Source of the DNA: Actinomyces sp. oral taxon 414 | Lineage (GTDB): Bacteria; Actinomycetota; Actinomycetes; Actinomycetales; Actinomycetaceae | DNA length: 64,000 nt | Direction: 5' to 3' | Assembly (NCBI RefSeq): GCF_001278845.1 | Contig: NZ_CP012590.1 | Coordinates: 2,914,001-2,978,000 of the forward strand | In this document: piece after piece, positions 11,108-19,762 of the stretch | How the letters are laid out: every line of letters starts with the position of its first letter | Position numbering within the stretch: the stretch's first letter is position 1 | The notes under the pieces: generated by a model | The model's database searches: none | Told to the model about the DNA's origin: nothing | What the model saw: only the letters and a program-made list of their open reading frames with translations | Position numbers and translations under genes: made by a program

Positions 11108-12003
11108 CGGTCGACCGTATCGCGGCGGGTGATGACGATCGCCGCGACGACGCCGGCCACCAGCCAGGCGGCCACGACGGCCAGGCCCCTGCCGGTCTCC
11201 CAGGCCCCGGTGGGCTCGACCGCCTGGAAGGCGGCGGGGAGGAAGGACTCGCGCATGAGCTCGGCGGACCAGCGCACCGGCAGGACGGAGAAGGCGTTGA
11301 CCATCCAGGTCGGCAGCTGGGCCAGGGGGAAGAAGATGCCGGAGACGAACTGGAGGATGAGGACGATGGGGGTGACCAGGCCGGAGGCGGCCCGCTGGGT
11401 GGGGCGGGTGCGGCCGATCACCAGGCCCAGGGCGGTGCAGGTGGCGACCATGAGGACGATGGTGGTGGCCAGCAGCCCCCAGGCGCGGGCGGTGCCGGGC
11501 AGGTCGATGTCCAGGGCGTAGCGGGCCACGAGGATGAGCATGGCGGCGTTGAGCAGGGCGAGGATCGTGTTGGACACGCACTTGCTCGCCACGTGCGCCC
11601 ACGACGGGGCGGGCAGCACCGACAGGCGCCTGAGCGCGCCGGTCTCGCGCTCCCCGGCCACGGTCACCGCCAGGTTCTGCAGGCAGGTGGTCATGATCCC
11701 GGTGGTGATCATCGCCGGCAGCAGGTACTGGGCGTAGGACACTCCGGCGAGCAGTTCGCCGGGGAAGACCGCGTGGAAGATGAAGAGCATGAACAGGGGG
11801 TAGAGGAACTGCATGATGAAGCCGACCGGTTCGCGCACGAAGCCGAGCAGCGTGGTGCGGACCAGGGCGGCGGTGATCCTCGGGCCGCCGGCCGGGGCCT
11901 GGGGGCGGCGGCGCGGGCGCCCGGGGGCGGGAACGGCCGGGGCCAGGGGAGCGCGGAGGACGGAGGGGACGGGGGCGGCGGATGCGGGGGCGGCGGCGGT
12001 CAT
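11104..12003 (-). CDS. ABC-2 type exporter permease 2
   Basis: 299 residues; Pro/Ala-rich cytoplasmic N-terminus (about 1-45) followed by six hydrophobic helices with the same RETGALRRLSVLPAPSWAHV coupling segment and C-terminal LTRRDTVDR-like tail as permease 1. Functions with the ATPase at 12095-12985. Substrate unknown. Confidence 0.9.
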   Translation of the reverse strand: MTAAAPASAAPVPSVLRAPLAPAVPAPGRPRRRPQAPAGGPRITAALVRTTLLGFVREPVGFIMQFLYPLFMLFIFHAVFPGELLAGVSYAQYLLPAMITTGIMTTCLQNLAVTVAGERETGALRRLSVLPAPSWAHVASKCVSNTILALLNAAMLILVARYALDIDLPGTARAWGLLATTIVLMVATCTALGLVIGRTRPTQRAASGLVTPIVLILQFVSGIFFPLAQLPTWMVNAFSVLPVRWSAELMRESFLPAAFQAVEPTGAWETGRGLAVVAAWLVAGVVAAIVITRRDTVDR

Positions 12004-12060
12004 GACGGACTCCTTCGGGGAAGCGGCGGGTGTTTCAGTGTTCGGGCGGCGGCGCGGGCG

Positions 12061-12128
12061 TCAGGCGGCGGGGGCGAGGGCGGCGGCGCGGGTGTCAGGC
12101 GGCGGGGGCGAGGGCGGCGGTGCGGGCG
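12061..12128. repeat. 34-bp tandem duplication at the ATPase stop codon
   Basis: A 34-bp unit beginning TCAGGCGGCGGGGGCGAGGG occurs at 12061-12094 and 12095-12128. It duplicates the C-terminal codons and stop of the ATPase gene, leaving a spare copy in the gap to the permease. Confidence 0.85.
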
Positions 12129-12985
12129 GCGGCCTCGTGGGCGGCCACGAGCTCGAGGTAGCGCTCCTCCAGGCTCGGCGCGGTGATGCGCAGGCCGGGG
12201 ACCTCCTCGCCGGGGCCGGCCAGGCGGCTCATGAGGCCGCGCACGACGGCGGTGGGGGCGGTGGTGCGCAGGCTGCGCCCGACGCCGTCCTCGGTCCAGG
12301 AGACCGTCAGCTCGCCCTCTCCGCGGGCCAGGTCCTCGGGTGTGCCCCGGGCGGCGATGCGCCCGCCCAGGACGATGGCCACGTCGTCGGCCAGGTGGGC
12401 GGCCTCGTCGAGGTAGTGGGTGGTCAGCAGCACGGTGGTGCCGTCGGCGCTCAGGTCCTCCACCAGGCCCCAGAACTCGCGGCGGGCCTCAGGGTCGAAG
12501 CCGGTGGTGGGCTCGTCGAGGAACAGCAGTTCGGGGCGGCCGATAATGGCCAGGGCCACGTCGAGGCGGCGACGCCGACCCCCGGACAGGCGCGAGGCGC
12601 GGGTGGCGGCGTCGTCGGCCAGGCCCACCCGCTCGATGGTGGCGGCGACGTCGGCCGGGTCGGTGTAGAAGCGGGCCACGTGGGCCACCGCCTCGCCCAC
12701 CGTCAGGTCGCCCATGTCGGTGGAGGCCTGGGAGACGACGCCGATGCGGGCCCGCCAGGCGCGCGAGGAGCGCTGCGGGTCCTCCCCCAGCACCGTCACG
12801 GCCCCGCCGTCGCGCCGGCGCAGGCCCTGGAGGATCTCCACGGTGGTGGTCTTGCCGGCGCCGTTGGGCCCCAGCAGGGCCAGGACGCCGCCGGCGGGGA
12901 CCTTCAGGTCCAGGCCCCGCAGGACCTGCTTGCTTCCGTAGGACTTGGTCAAGGAGCTGATCGAAACAGCCGGGTTCGTGGTCAT
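12095..12985 (-). CDS. DrrA-type ABC exporter ATPase 2
   Basis: 296 residues. Walker A GPNGAGKT, signature LSGGRRRRL, Walker B LLFLDEPTTGFDP. Very close to the ATPase at 6610-7473, differing in the C-terminal extension, which ends in an Ala-rich tail made by a 34-bp DNA duplication. First gene of the second exporter/two-component operon (12985 down to 9165). Confidence 0.94.
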   Translation of the reverse strand: MTTNPAVSISSLTKSYGSKQVLRGLDLKVPAGGVLALLGPNGAGKTTTVEILQGLRRRDGGAVTVLGEDPQRSSRAWRARIGVVSQASTDMGDLTVGEAVAHVARFYTDPADVAATIERVGLADDAATRASRLSGGRRRRLDVALAIIGRPELLFLDEPTTGFDPEARREFWGLVEDLSADGTTVLLTTHYLDEAAHLADDVAIVLGGRIAARGTPEDLARGEGELTVSWTEDGVGRSLRTTAPTAVVRGLMSRLAGPGEEVPGLRITAPSLEERYLELVAAHEAAARTAALAPAA

Positions 12986-13054
12986 GGCCCCAGTCTCGGC
13001 GCCCGACTCCGCCCTCCGACAGCCGTCGGACGGGCCACACCGCCGTCAACCGAT

Positions 13055-13074
13055 CGGTGGACGGCCGTCCACCG
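13055..13074. promoter_or_regulatory. Perfect 20-bp palindrome upstream of exporter operon 2
   Basis: CGGTGGACGGCCGTCCACCG is self-complementary and lies 70 bases before the ATPase 2 start. The sister operon has a related GTCCGCCGTTCGGTGGAC (about 7530-7547) upstream. Candidate binding site of the duplicated regulators, or end signal for the FHA gene at 13110. Confidence 0.45.
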
Positions 13075-13109
13075 GGCGGCGTCGGGCGCCGTCCGCCGGG
13101 CCCCGCGCG

Positions 13110-15776
13110 TCAGCGCACGCGGAACTCGACGGTGACGCCCTCGCCGAGGTCGATGAGGTCGCCGTCGGCCAGGGGCACGCCCACCATGGCGGGCACATCC
13201 TCGCTCGACCCGTCCGGGTGGACCAGGATCGAGCCGTTGACGGAGGCGAGGTCCATGAGGGACCACACGCCCGGCGCGGTGGCCATGACGGCGCAGTGGG
13301 ACCGGGAGATCTCGGAGCCGGGGCTGGGCACGCGCAGGGGCGCGGCCATGGGGCGTCCGGTGAGGACGCGGGTGTTGGGGTCGCGGCCGATAATGACGTC
13401 GCGCACGACCTCGACCGGCGCCGAGCCGGCGTAGATGAGGAAGGCCGAGGGGGTCGTGGGGACGGCGTCCGGGACCCGCCGCATAATGGTGTCGCCGGTG
13501 GCGGACTGCTCCTGGCGCATGCGGGCCAGGGCCTCGGGGGTCAGGGTGGCCTCGTAGAGCTCGGGGTTGTCCTCGGGGCCGCCGTAGGCCGCCGGGCTCA
13601 TGTTCGCGGGCGGTTCCGACGCCGCCAGGCCCTGGGAGAAGAAGTCGGTCCGCCGGTTGGTGAAGGGCTCCGCGGGGCTGAAGGGCGTCCACTCCACGAG
13701 GGGCTCCGGGTCCGGCTCGGCCATGTCCCAGGGCGCCCCGACGGCGGCCTCGGCGTCGTCGGCGGCCTCAGCGGGTTCGGGCCACTCGACGGCGTCGTCG
13801 GCGGGACCGGGGCCCGGCTCGACGGCGGACCCGGCGGGCGCGGGCGAGGCGGCGGACTCGACCACCGGCTCGGGCGAGGCGGCGACCACCGGCCCGGCCG
13901 GCTCCGCGGGCGCGGGCGTCCCCTCGGCCGAAGCGGCAGACCCGGCCGACCCCGCGGACCCGGCCACCGGCTCGTCCGCGGAACCGACGGGCGCGGGCAC
14001 CTCCTCTGCCGAGGCGGCGGACTCGACCACCGGCTCGGGCGAGGCGGCGACCACCGGCCCGGCCGGCTCCGCCACCGGCTCGGCCGACCCCGCGGACCCG
14101 GGCGTCCCGGCCGGCTCAACCACCGGCTCGACGGACCCGGCCACCGGCTCGTCCGCGGACCCGACGGGCGCGGGCACCTCCTCTGCCGAGGCGGCGGACC
14201 CGGCAGGCTCGGGCGAGGTGGCGGCCACCGGCTCGGCCGGCGCCGCGGGCGCGGGCACCTCCTCTGCCGAGGCGGCGGACCCGGCCGACCCCGCGAACCC
14301 GGGTGTCCCGGCCGGCTCGACCACCGGCTCGACGGGCTCGGGCGACCCGGCCCCCGAGGGGACGGCGGGCCCTGCGACCGGTGCGACCGCCCCGATCAGC
14401 GCCGCTGCGGCCGGCTCCGCCACCGGCTCGTCCGCGGAACCGACGGGCGCGGGCACCTCCGCCGACCCGACGGGCGCGGGCACCTCCGCCGACTCCGCGG
14501 AGTCCGCGGACCCGGCCGCCCCGGCGCCCGCGGGCCCGGCGCCGGGCTCGACCGGCCCGGCGGCAGGCTCGACCGCCGGGCCGGTCGCCGTCTCGACCCG
14601 CTCGGCCGACCCGACGACCACCGGCGCCGCGGCCGGCTCGGGCGAGGCGGCGGAGCCGACGGGCGCGGGCACCTCCGCCGACCCGACGGGCTCGAACACG
14701 TCCTCGGCAGATCCGGCCGCGGGCTCGGGCGAGGCGGCGTCCGCCGATCCCGCGACCGGTTCGACCGGCCCGGGCCGTTCGGCGTCGGGAGCGGCGAGCC
14801 CGGCCGGCCCGGCCCACCCGACAACGGGCGTATCGGTGGATTCGGGCGAGGCGGCGGACTCCGGGGACCGGAGCGGGGCGGCGGACCCGGACGCCTGCTC
14901 CGGCGTCCGGGCGACCGGCTCGGCGACGCGCCTGCCCCGCCTTCTGAGCGCCCTCTCGGGCGTCTGGGCGACCGGTTCGACGAGCGCCTCCTCGGTCTCG
15001 ACCTCGGACACCCGCCGGTGGCGCGGTCCGGCGGCCCGCGTGCGGGTGCGGAGCCTGAGGCCCGACGGCTGTGTCGGGTCGGGGGGCACCCACAGGTGCC
15101 GCGGCTTCGCGGCGGCCGACTCGCGCCCGGACTCGCCGTCGGCCGCGCTCCAGACCACTTCGTCGCCCCCCTGCGCGCCGGGGCCGCCGGGCTCACCGGC
15201 GCGGGCCCGGGCCGCGCGCCGCGACCTGACGGGGATCCCGGGCTCCCCGTCCCGGTATTCGGCCAAGCGGGACGCCCCGAGCGCCTCGCCGGACGCACCG
15301 GCCTGCGGCAGCTCGAACGGCCGCTCGAAGCGGTCCGTCTCCTCGCGCAGCGCGCGTCCGATCCGCAGCGACCGGGCGTCCACCAGGTCCTCGGTCGCCA
15401 GCCGCCACTCGCCGACCGTCCTCTCGGCCTCGGCGACGCCCAGCTCCACGTCGAGGCACTCCCAGTCGCCGGGGTTGAGGGCCCAGCCCCACACGGGGGC
15501 CTGCCACTCCTGCGCCTCGGCCAGGCCCGGCGCGAGGGCCCGGACCCAGGCCCTGCCGAGCAGGCTGAGGTGGGCCTGCGGGCCGGCCAGGTCGAGGACG
15601 GCGGCGTCGGCGCCCGCCTGGGAGACCTGTGTCAGCCAGGCCACGATCTCCGCGCGCCCGATGAGCGCCTCCCGGGCGCCCTTGGCCCACTCCGGGGGCA
15701 CGAGGGCGACGCCGAGGGGTCCTGCGACCATGACGGCGCCCGTTCCGCGGTAGGAGTACCTGCCGATCTGAAGCAT
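13110..15776 (-). CDS. FHA-domain protein with long Pro/Ala/Glu linker
   Basis: 888 residues. A folded N-terminal region (about 1-170, MLQIGRYSYRGTGAVMVAGP), a ~500-residue repetitive linker rich in Ala, Pro, Glu and Val (repeats such as SAASAEEVPAPVGSADEPVAG), and a C-terminal FHA domain with GRDP, RSHC and NGS motifs that would bind phosphothreonine. Start overlaps the phosphatase stop by one base (TGATG), so the two are coupled. Likely a substrate or reader of the Ser/Thr kinase encoded at 30820-32475. Confidence 0.88.
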   Translation of the reverse strand: MLQIGRYSYRGTGAVMVAGPLGVALVPPEWAKGAREALIGRAEIVAWLTQVSQAGADAAVLDLAGPQAHLSLLGRAWVRALAPGLAEAQEWQAPVWGWALNPGDWECLDVELGVAEAERTVGEWRLATEDLVDARSLRIGRALREETDRFERPFELPQAGASGEALGASRLAEYRDGEPGIPVRSRRAARARAGEPGGPGAQGGDEVVWSAADGESGRESAAAKPRHLWVPPDPTQPSGLRLRTRTRAAGPRHRRVSEVETEEALVEPVAQTPERALRRRGRRVAEPVARTPEQASGSAAPLRSPESAASPESTDTPVVGWAGPAGLAAPDAERPGPVEPVAGSADAASPEPAAGSAEDVFEPVGSAEVPAPVGSAASPEPAAAPVVVGSAERVETATGPAVEPAAGPVEPGAGPAGAGAAGSADSAESAEVPAPVGSAEVPAPVGSADEPVAEPAAAALIGAVAPVAGPAVPSGAGSPEPVEPVVEPAGTPGFAGSAGSAASAEEVPAPAAPAEPVAATSPEPAGSAASAEEVPAPVGSADEPVAGSVEPVVEPAGTPGSAGSAEPVAEPAGPVVAASPEPVVESAASAEEVPAPVGSADEPVAGSAGSAGSAASAEGTPAPAEPAGPVVAASPEPVVESAASPAPAGSAVEPGPGPADDAVEWPEPAEAADDAEAAVGAPWDMAEPDPEPLVEWTPFSPAEPFTNRRTDFFSQGLAASEPPANMSPAAYGGPEDNPELYEATLTPEALARMRQEQSATGDTIMRRVPDAVPTTPSAFLIYAGSAPVEVVRDVIIGRDPNTRVLTGRPMAAPLRVPSPGSEISRSHCAVMATAPGVWSLMDLASVNGSILVHPDGSSEDVPAMVGVPLADGDLIDLGEGVTVEFRVR

Positions 15777-16666
15777 CAGTCCTCACCTTCGTGTCGTCGC
15801 CGTGCGGTCTGGACGGTGGCGGGGCGGGCGGCGCGCACCTCGCGGTGGGCGGCGCCCGGCGGGGTCGTCCTCGAGTGCGCGGCGACGGTGACCTCGACGA
15901 CGACGGCTGTAGCATTGTCCTGCGTCCTCAGGGCGATCGCGAGATCGACCAGGGCGTTGGCGGCCGCCTGCGGATGGGCGGATTCCCCGACCACGCGCAC
16001 CAGGTCGCGGTCGGGCACGACGCCGTGAACGCCGTCGGAGCACAGGATCAACCGGTCGCCCCGGCGCAGGGGCGTGACCGTGTAATCCGGCTCGGGCAGA
16101 CCCCGGCCCCCGGCGCCCAAGGCGCGCGTGACGACGTTGGGGGCGACGGCCAGGGTGTCGGCGTCGGGGGGATCGCAGGGGCCGGTGCCCCGCTCGCCCC
16201 GGTCCCTGGCCTCCTGGAGGAGCGAATGGTCGCGGGTGAGCCGGCGGATCTCGCCGTCGGCGGCGAGGTAGGTGCGCGAGTCCCCGATATTGAAGACGAG
16301 CCAGTGGGGCCCGTCGGGCGAGTCCAGGGCGAGGGCGCCGGTCAGGGTGGTGCCGGGGGCGGTCGCCGGGGAGGCTGGGTCCGCCAGGGCGGCGACGTCC
16401 GCGGCGGCGGAGGCGATGGCCCGGTCCAAGTCGACCAGGTCGGCCCTGGCGCCGGCCACGGCCTCGGGGCGCATGCCCGCGGCGAGCCGGCGCAGGGCGG
16501 TGGCGGAGGCGGTGGCGCCGTCGGCGTGACCGCCCATGCCGTCGGCGACGGCGTACAGGGGCGGCTCGGCGAGCCAGGAGTCCTCGTTCCGGCGCCGCAC
16601 GGGACCCGCGTCGGTGGCGGCGCCCCAGCGCGTGACGAGCACGGTGCCGAGTCGACTGAGGTCCAA
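15776..16666 (-). CDS. PP2C-family Ser/Thr protein phosphatase
   Basis: Removes phosphate from Ser/Thr proteins; counterpart of the kinase at 30820. Motifs in order: RRRNEDSW, VADGMGGHADG (metal-binding Asp/Gly), NIGDSRTYL, TRDHSLLQ, DRLILCSDGVHGVV, and QDNATAVVV (metal Asp). Preferred start is TTG 16666 (LDLSRLGTVLVTRWG) because AGGGAG stands six bases before it; a GTG at 16765 would add 33 residues unlike the family. No membrane helix, so a cytoplasmic, PrpC-like enzyme. Confidence 0.9.
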   Translation of the reverse strand: MDLSRLGTVLVTRWGAATDAGPVRRRNEDSWLAEPPLYAVADGMGGHADGATASATALRRLAAGMRPEAVAGARADLVDLDRAIASAAADVAALADPASPATAPGTTLTGALALDSPDGPHWLVFNIGDSRTYLAADGEIRRLTRDHSLLQEARDRGERGTGPCDPPDADTLAVAPNVVTRALGAGGRGLPEPDYTVTPLRRGDRLILCSDGVHGVVPDRDLVRVVGESAHPQAAANALVDLAIALRTQDNATAVVVEVTVAAHSRTTPPGAAHREVRAARPATVQTARRRHEGED

Positions 16667-16984
16667 ATTCAGCTCCCTTGCCTGTCTCGCGGTGGATGTG
16701 GATGCGGTCGCGATGCGGATGCACCCGAGGCTGCGGGAGCACCGGCTCATGACCGAGTCTGCCACGATCGCGCCGTCTTCGTCGGAGGCTCGGGGTGTTG
16801 ACCCGGGGCATCGCCGCCGGATCCGGGCGATCTCTGCGCCGGCGCCGGGATGTCGCCGGGCCCGTCGCGCCCCTCACTTATTCCGCGGCGCGCCCGATGC
16901 GTCTTCCCGCGCCTCTTGTCCGGGCCCGGGCGCGGCCGGTAAATTGCCCCGTGTCCCAAGCCCACTGAGACACCGGGAGTCCGC
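16667..16984. other. Gap between phosphatase gene and the island
   Basis: No supported gene. It marks the change of strand and gene content, from the minus-strand FHA/phosphatase pair to the plus-strand toxin-like island. Bases 16965-16984 include GGGAGTCCGC before the next start, matching GGGGGTCCGC before the related start at 24132. Confidence 0.5.
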
Positions 16985-17372
16985 ATGAGCGGCCTTGAGA
17001 TCGTCGAGGGCGACATCGAGAGGGCGTCCAACTCGATCGGCGACGTCGCCGCCGCGACCGGGGTCGATCCGCCGGCGGACCGGCCCTCGGCGGGGCGGCG
17101 CGGCCGAATGCACGCGAGGATGGAGTGGGCCGTGCCCGCCTGGAGCGACATCCTTCAATGGGGCCACCGCCGATCTCGCGGAGATCGCGGCCTCGTCGCC
17201 CAGATGGCCACGGCGGACACGGCCGACGGCGCCCGGGGCGTGGACACGGCCGAGCACGTTCCAACCCGCGCGCCCGGGATCGGGAACGAATCCGGACGAC
17301 GCCCCGGAGAGCCGCGTCGGCCAGGCGGAACTCTTCCGAAAACCCTCCGGGGAGGGCGGCGGAACACCATGA
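16985..17372 (+). pseudogene. Decayed WXG-like small secretion protein gene
   Basis: The start MSGLEIVEGDIERASNSIGDVA matches VTGTRIVEGDLEMSAASMDEA at 24132 and resembles type VII-exported helical-hairpin proteins. Coding sense then hops between frames: ATADLAEIAASS (about 17163-17198), AQMATADTADGARGVDTAEH (about 17199-17258), then PARPGSGTNPDDAPESR to a stop at 17372. At least three frame changes, so broken. The stop overlaps the ATG of the lipoprotein remnant, the same junction as in the other modules. Confidence 0.6.
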
Positions 17373-17449
17373 TGCGGAGAATATCAAGGCGCCGATGGGG
17401 GGCCATCGCGCTGGGGGCCGTCCCGGATCGGAGGAGAGGAGGTGACTAA
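17369..17449 (+). pseudogene. Lipoprotein gene remnant, module copy 1
   Basis: Only the signal peptide start (MMRRISRRRWGAIALGAV) survives, joined directly to the last codons of the gene (CCCGGATCGGAGGAG). Compared with the intact copies at 17943 and 19100, about 590 bases between GCCGTC and CCCGGATCGG are deleted. Confidence 0.8.
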
Positions 17450-17855
17450 CAATATCGTGATGATGACGATCTGCCACAGCCTCTGCGCCGCGGCGTCGAT
17501 AATATTTCTCACTGCAGCGGTCATGAGCGGATGGGGCGCCGGCGAGACACTGTCCGCACTCATGTTCCTCGGAATCATCCAGGGGGCGGTGATCTCCTCC
17601 TTCGGACTGCTCGCACTGCGATCCAGGGGGCTCTTGCCGAACCGGTGGAAGTCGCTGCTCGCAACGGCGTCCTACATCGTGGGAACCTTCTTCCTCACCC
17701 CTGTCGTCCTGGCCCCGGTCCTGGACGACACCTATTCCACCATGGTGATCGAGGCCATATTCCTGGGAATCGGCTCCCTCATCCCCCTTGCCCTCGTGCG
17801 CCCGAGGCCGGCGTCGCACGACAACCGCCAGAATCCCGATACCCCATCGGATTGA
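17442..17855 (+). CDS. Four-helix membrane protein, module copy 1
   Basis: 137 residues from GTG 17442, with an excellent GGAGAGGAGG site. Four hydrophobic stretches (about 8-30, 37-57, 69-88, 92-112) and a charged tail ending HDNRQNPDTPSD. No family recognised. Near-identical paralogues follow at 18599 and 19759. Always placed directly after the lipoprotein gene, so the two probably work together at the membrane, for example as an immunity or export-accessory pair. Confidence 0.8.
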   Translation: MTNNIVMMTICHSLCAAASIIFLTAAVMSGWGAGETLSALMFLGIIQGAVISSFGLLALRSRGLLPNRWKSLLATASYIVGTFFLTPVVLAPVLDDTYSTMVIEAIFLGIGSLIPLALVRPRPASHDNRQNPDTPSD

Positions 17856-17886
17856 AACGCAGACCGGGAAGGCATTATCCGCAAAT

Positions 17887-17946
17887 ATGGAAAATGCGGA
17901 CACTCTGATGTATATAACTAAGGCCGTTGCGGACAGGACATCATGA
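17887..17946 (+). pseudogene. 19-codon remnant ending in the next start codon
   Basis: MENADTLMYITKAVADRTS-stop; the stop overlaps the lipoprotein ATG. An almost identical one stands at 19044-19103. By position it is the end of the WXG-like gene that precedes the lipoprotein in each module, though it could act as a translation-coupling leader. Confidence 0.5.
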
Positions 17947-18602
17947 TGCAGAAAATATCAAGGCGTTGGTGGGGAGCCATCACACTGGGAGCCGTCCTGG
18001 CTTTTGGGGCAACGGCGTGCAGCACACGGAAGAGCAATGAAATGTTCGACTGGGTTGAAGGGACCAAACCCCTGGAGGAGCGCCAGACCATTGAGGACTA
18101 CCAGGCCGCGGTCGAAGTCCAACTCGGACGCTTCGTCGAACAACTTGGAGTCGAGAGCGGCGGCACCACACTTCTCTCTCCCTCCAAAATCAGCTCTCGC
18201 AGTAACGGCGGATACATGATGTTTTCAGCATTGATCGCTTTCAAACAACCCGTAAGTTACATTAGAGCCCAGGAACTGGCGGAACAACTATTCTTCGCCG
18301 TCGGCCTGAACTCTATTACCGATCTCGGCGATAATATTTTTTTCCACGATCCTCCCAACGGAGGATTCGTGAGCCTTAAAGACAATCAGGAGCGCGGGGT
18401 GGCCATCTACGCCGCCTCGGGTTCTCGCCCCTCCACCCAGACGGATCCGCGCGCCACCCGCGTCGTTCCCGAATGGGAGACCGCCCTCCCACTTGATCCC
18501 TCGATGAATCCCTCCTCCACCCGGACGCCCGCACCCACTCCGCCACCGGGTTCCGGCACTGAATCCACGAGCGCCTTCCCCGGATCGGAGGAGGGGACAT
18601 GA
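17943..18602 (+). CDS. Lipoprotein, module copy 2
   Basis: 219 residues. Signal peptide MMQKISRRWWGAITLGAVLAFGATAC with lipobox ending at Cys26, so exported and lipid-anchored. Mature part begins with a conserved block (FDWVEGTKPLEERQTIEDYQ) and a mixed alpha/beta region, then a Pro/Thr/Ser-rich tail. No known family recognised. ATGA overlap with the membrane-protein gene at 18599. Base composition is lower in GC than the flanking operons (TATTTTTTTCC near 18336), consistent with acquired DNA. Confidence 0.85.
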   Translation: MMQKISRRWWGAITLGAVLAFGATACSTRKSNEMFDWVEGTKPLEERQTIEDYQAAVEVQLGRFVEQLGVESGGTTLLSPSKISSRSNGGYMMFSALIAFKQPVSYIRAQELAEQLFFAVGLNSITDLGDNIFFHDPPNGGFVSLKDNQERGVAIYAASGSRPSTQTDPRATRVVPEWETALPLDPSMNPSSTRTPAPTPPPGSGTESTSAFPGSEEGT

Positions 18603-19012
18603 TTATCAATATCGTGCTGACGACGATCTGCCACAGCCTCTGCGCCGCGGCATCGATAATATTTCTTATCGCAGCGGCCATGAGCGGTTGGGACGCCAGC
18701 GAGACGATGTACGCATTTATGTTCCTCGGAATCATCCAGGGGGCGGCGATCTCCTCTCTCGGACTGCTCGCACTGCGATCCAGGGGACTCTTGCCGAACT
18801 GGCGGAAGTCGCTGCTCGCAACGGCGTCCTACATCACGGGAGCCTCCTTCCTCACCCCCGTCGCCCTGTCCCTGATCCTGGACAGCACCTATTCCATCAT
18901 GGCGGTCGAAGCCATATTCCTTGGCGTTGGCTCCCTCATCTCCCTCACCCTCGTACGCCCGAGGCCGGCGTCGCACGACAACCGCCAAGATCACGATCCC
19001 CCATCGGATTGA
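18599..19012 (+). CDS. Four-helix membrane protein, module copy 2
   Basis: 137 residues, close paralogue of the protein at 17442-17855 (shared NIV-MTICHSLCAAASIIF and LRSRGLLPN segments). Start ATG overlaps the lipoprotein stop. The repeat unit from here to copy 3 is 1157 bp. Confidence 0.85.
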   Translation: MIINIVLTTICHSLCAAASIIFLIAAAMSGWDASETMYAFMFLGIIQGAAISSLGLLALRSRGLLPNWRKSLLATASYITGASFLTPVALSLILDSTYSIMAVEAIFLGVGSLISLTLVRPRPASHDNRQDHDPPSD

Positions 19013-19043
19013 AACGCAGAGCGGGCAAACATTATTCGCAAAT

Positions 19044-19103
19044 ATGGAAAATGCGGACATTCTGATGGATATAACTAAGACTGTTGCGGACAGGACATCA
19101 TGA
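19044..19103 (+). pseudogene. 19-codon remnant, copy 2
   Basis: MENADILMDITKTVADRTS-stop, overlapping the ATG at 19100. Differs from 17887-17946 at three residues, all by single-base changes, so the peptide has been kept open through the duplication. Confidence 0.5.
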
Positions 19104-19762
19104 TGCAGAAAATATCAAGACGTCGGTGGGGAGCCATCGCACTGGGGGCCGTCCTGGCTTTTGGGGTGACGGCGTGCAGCACACGAAAGGGCAGTGGAAT
19201 GTTCGACTGGATCGAGGGGACCAAACCCCTGGAGGAGCGTCAGACCATCGAGGACTACCAGGCCGCGGTCGAAGTCCAACTCGGACGATTCGTCGAGCAA
19301 CTGGAGACCGAAAGCGGCGGCGCAGCACTCCTCTCCCCTTCCAGAATCAGTCTCCGCAGTGACGGCGGATACGAATTGTTCTCCGCATCGGTCACCTTTG
19401 ACCAGCCCGTGAGCTACCCTAGAGCTCAAGAACTGACAAAAGAATTGTTTCCCGCCGTCGGGCCGGACTCCATTATCAAAGATGATGTCGACAGCGTTTA
19501 TCTGCATGACACGCTCAATGGCGGCTTGGTCTGTTTGACAAACAACAGAGAACGAGGAGTCGTGATCTCGACGGAATCCGGATCCCGCCCCACCACTCAG
19601 GCGGATCCGCGAGCCACCCGCGCCGCCCCCGAATGGGAGACCGCCCTCCCCCTCGACCCCTCGGTGGACCCCACCTCCACCTGGACGCCCGCACCCCCTC
19701 CGCCACCGGACCCCGGCACTGAATCCACGAGCGCCTTCCCCGGATCGGAGAAGAGGACGTGA
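19100..19762 (+). CDS. Lipoprotein, module copy 3
   Basis: 220 residues, lipobox LAFGVTAC. Conserved N-terminal third with copy 2; the middle (about residues 70-145) differs more, including ETESGGAALL and FDQPVSYPRAQELTKELF versus FKQPVSYIRAQELAEQLF. Pro-rich tail conserved. GTGA overlap with the next gene. Divergence concentrated in the middle suggests that segment contacts something variable. Confidence 0.85.
   Translation: MMQKISRRRWGAIALGAVLAFGVTACSTRKGSGMFDWIEGTKPLEERQTIEDYQAAVEVQLGRFVEQLETESGGAALLSPSRISLRSDGGYELFSASVTFDQPVSYPRAQELTKELFPAVGPDSIIKDDVDSVYLHDTLNGGLVCLTNNRERGVVISTESGSRPTTQADPRATRAAPEWETALPLDPSVDPTSTWTPAPPPPPDPGTESTSAFPGSEKRT

Noticed and set aside
12945..16028. 1,027-codon open frame opposite the FHA protein
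   Set aside because: Antisense of the Ala/Pro linker; no recognisable fold and no ribosome site.
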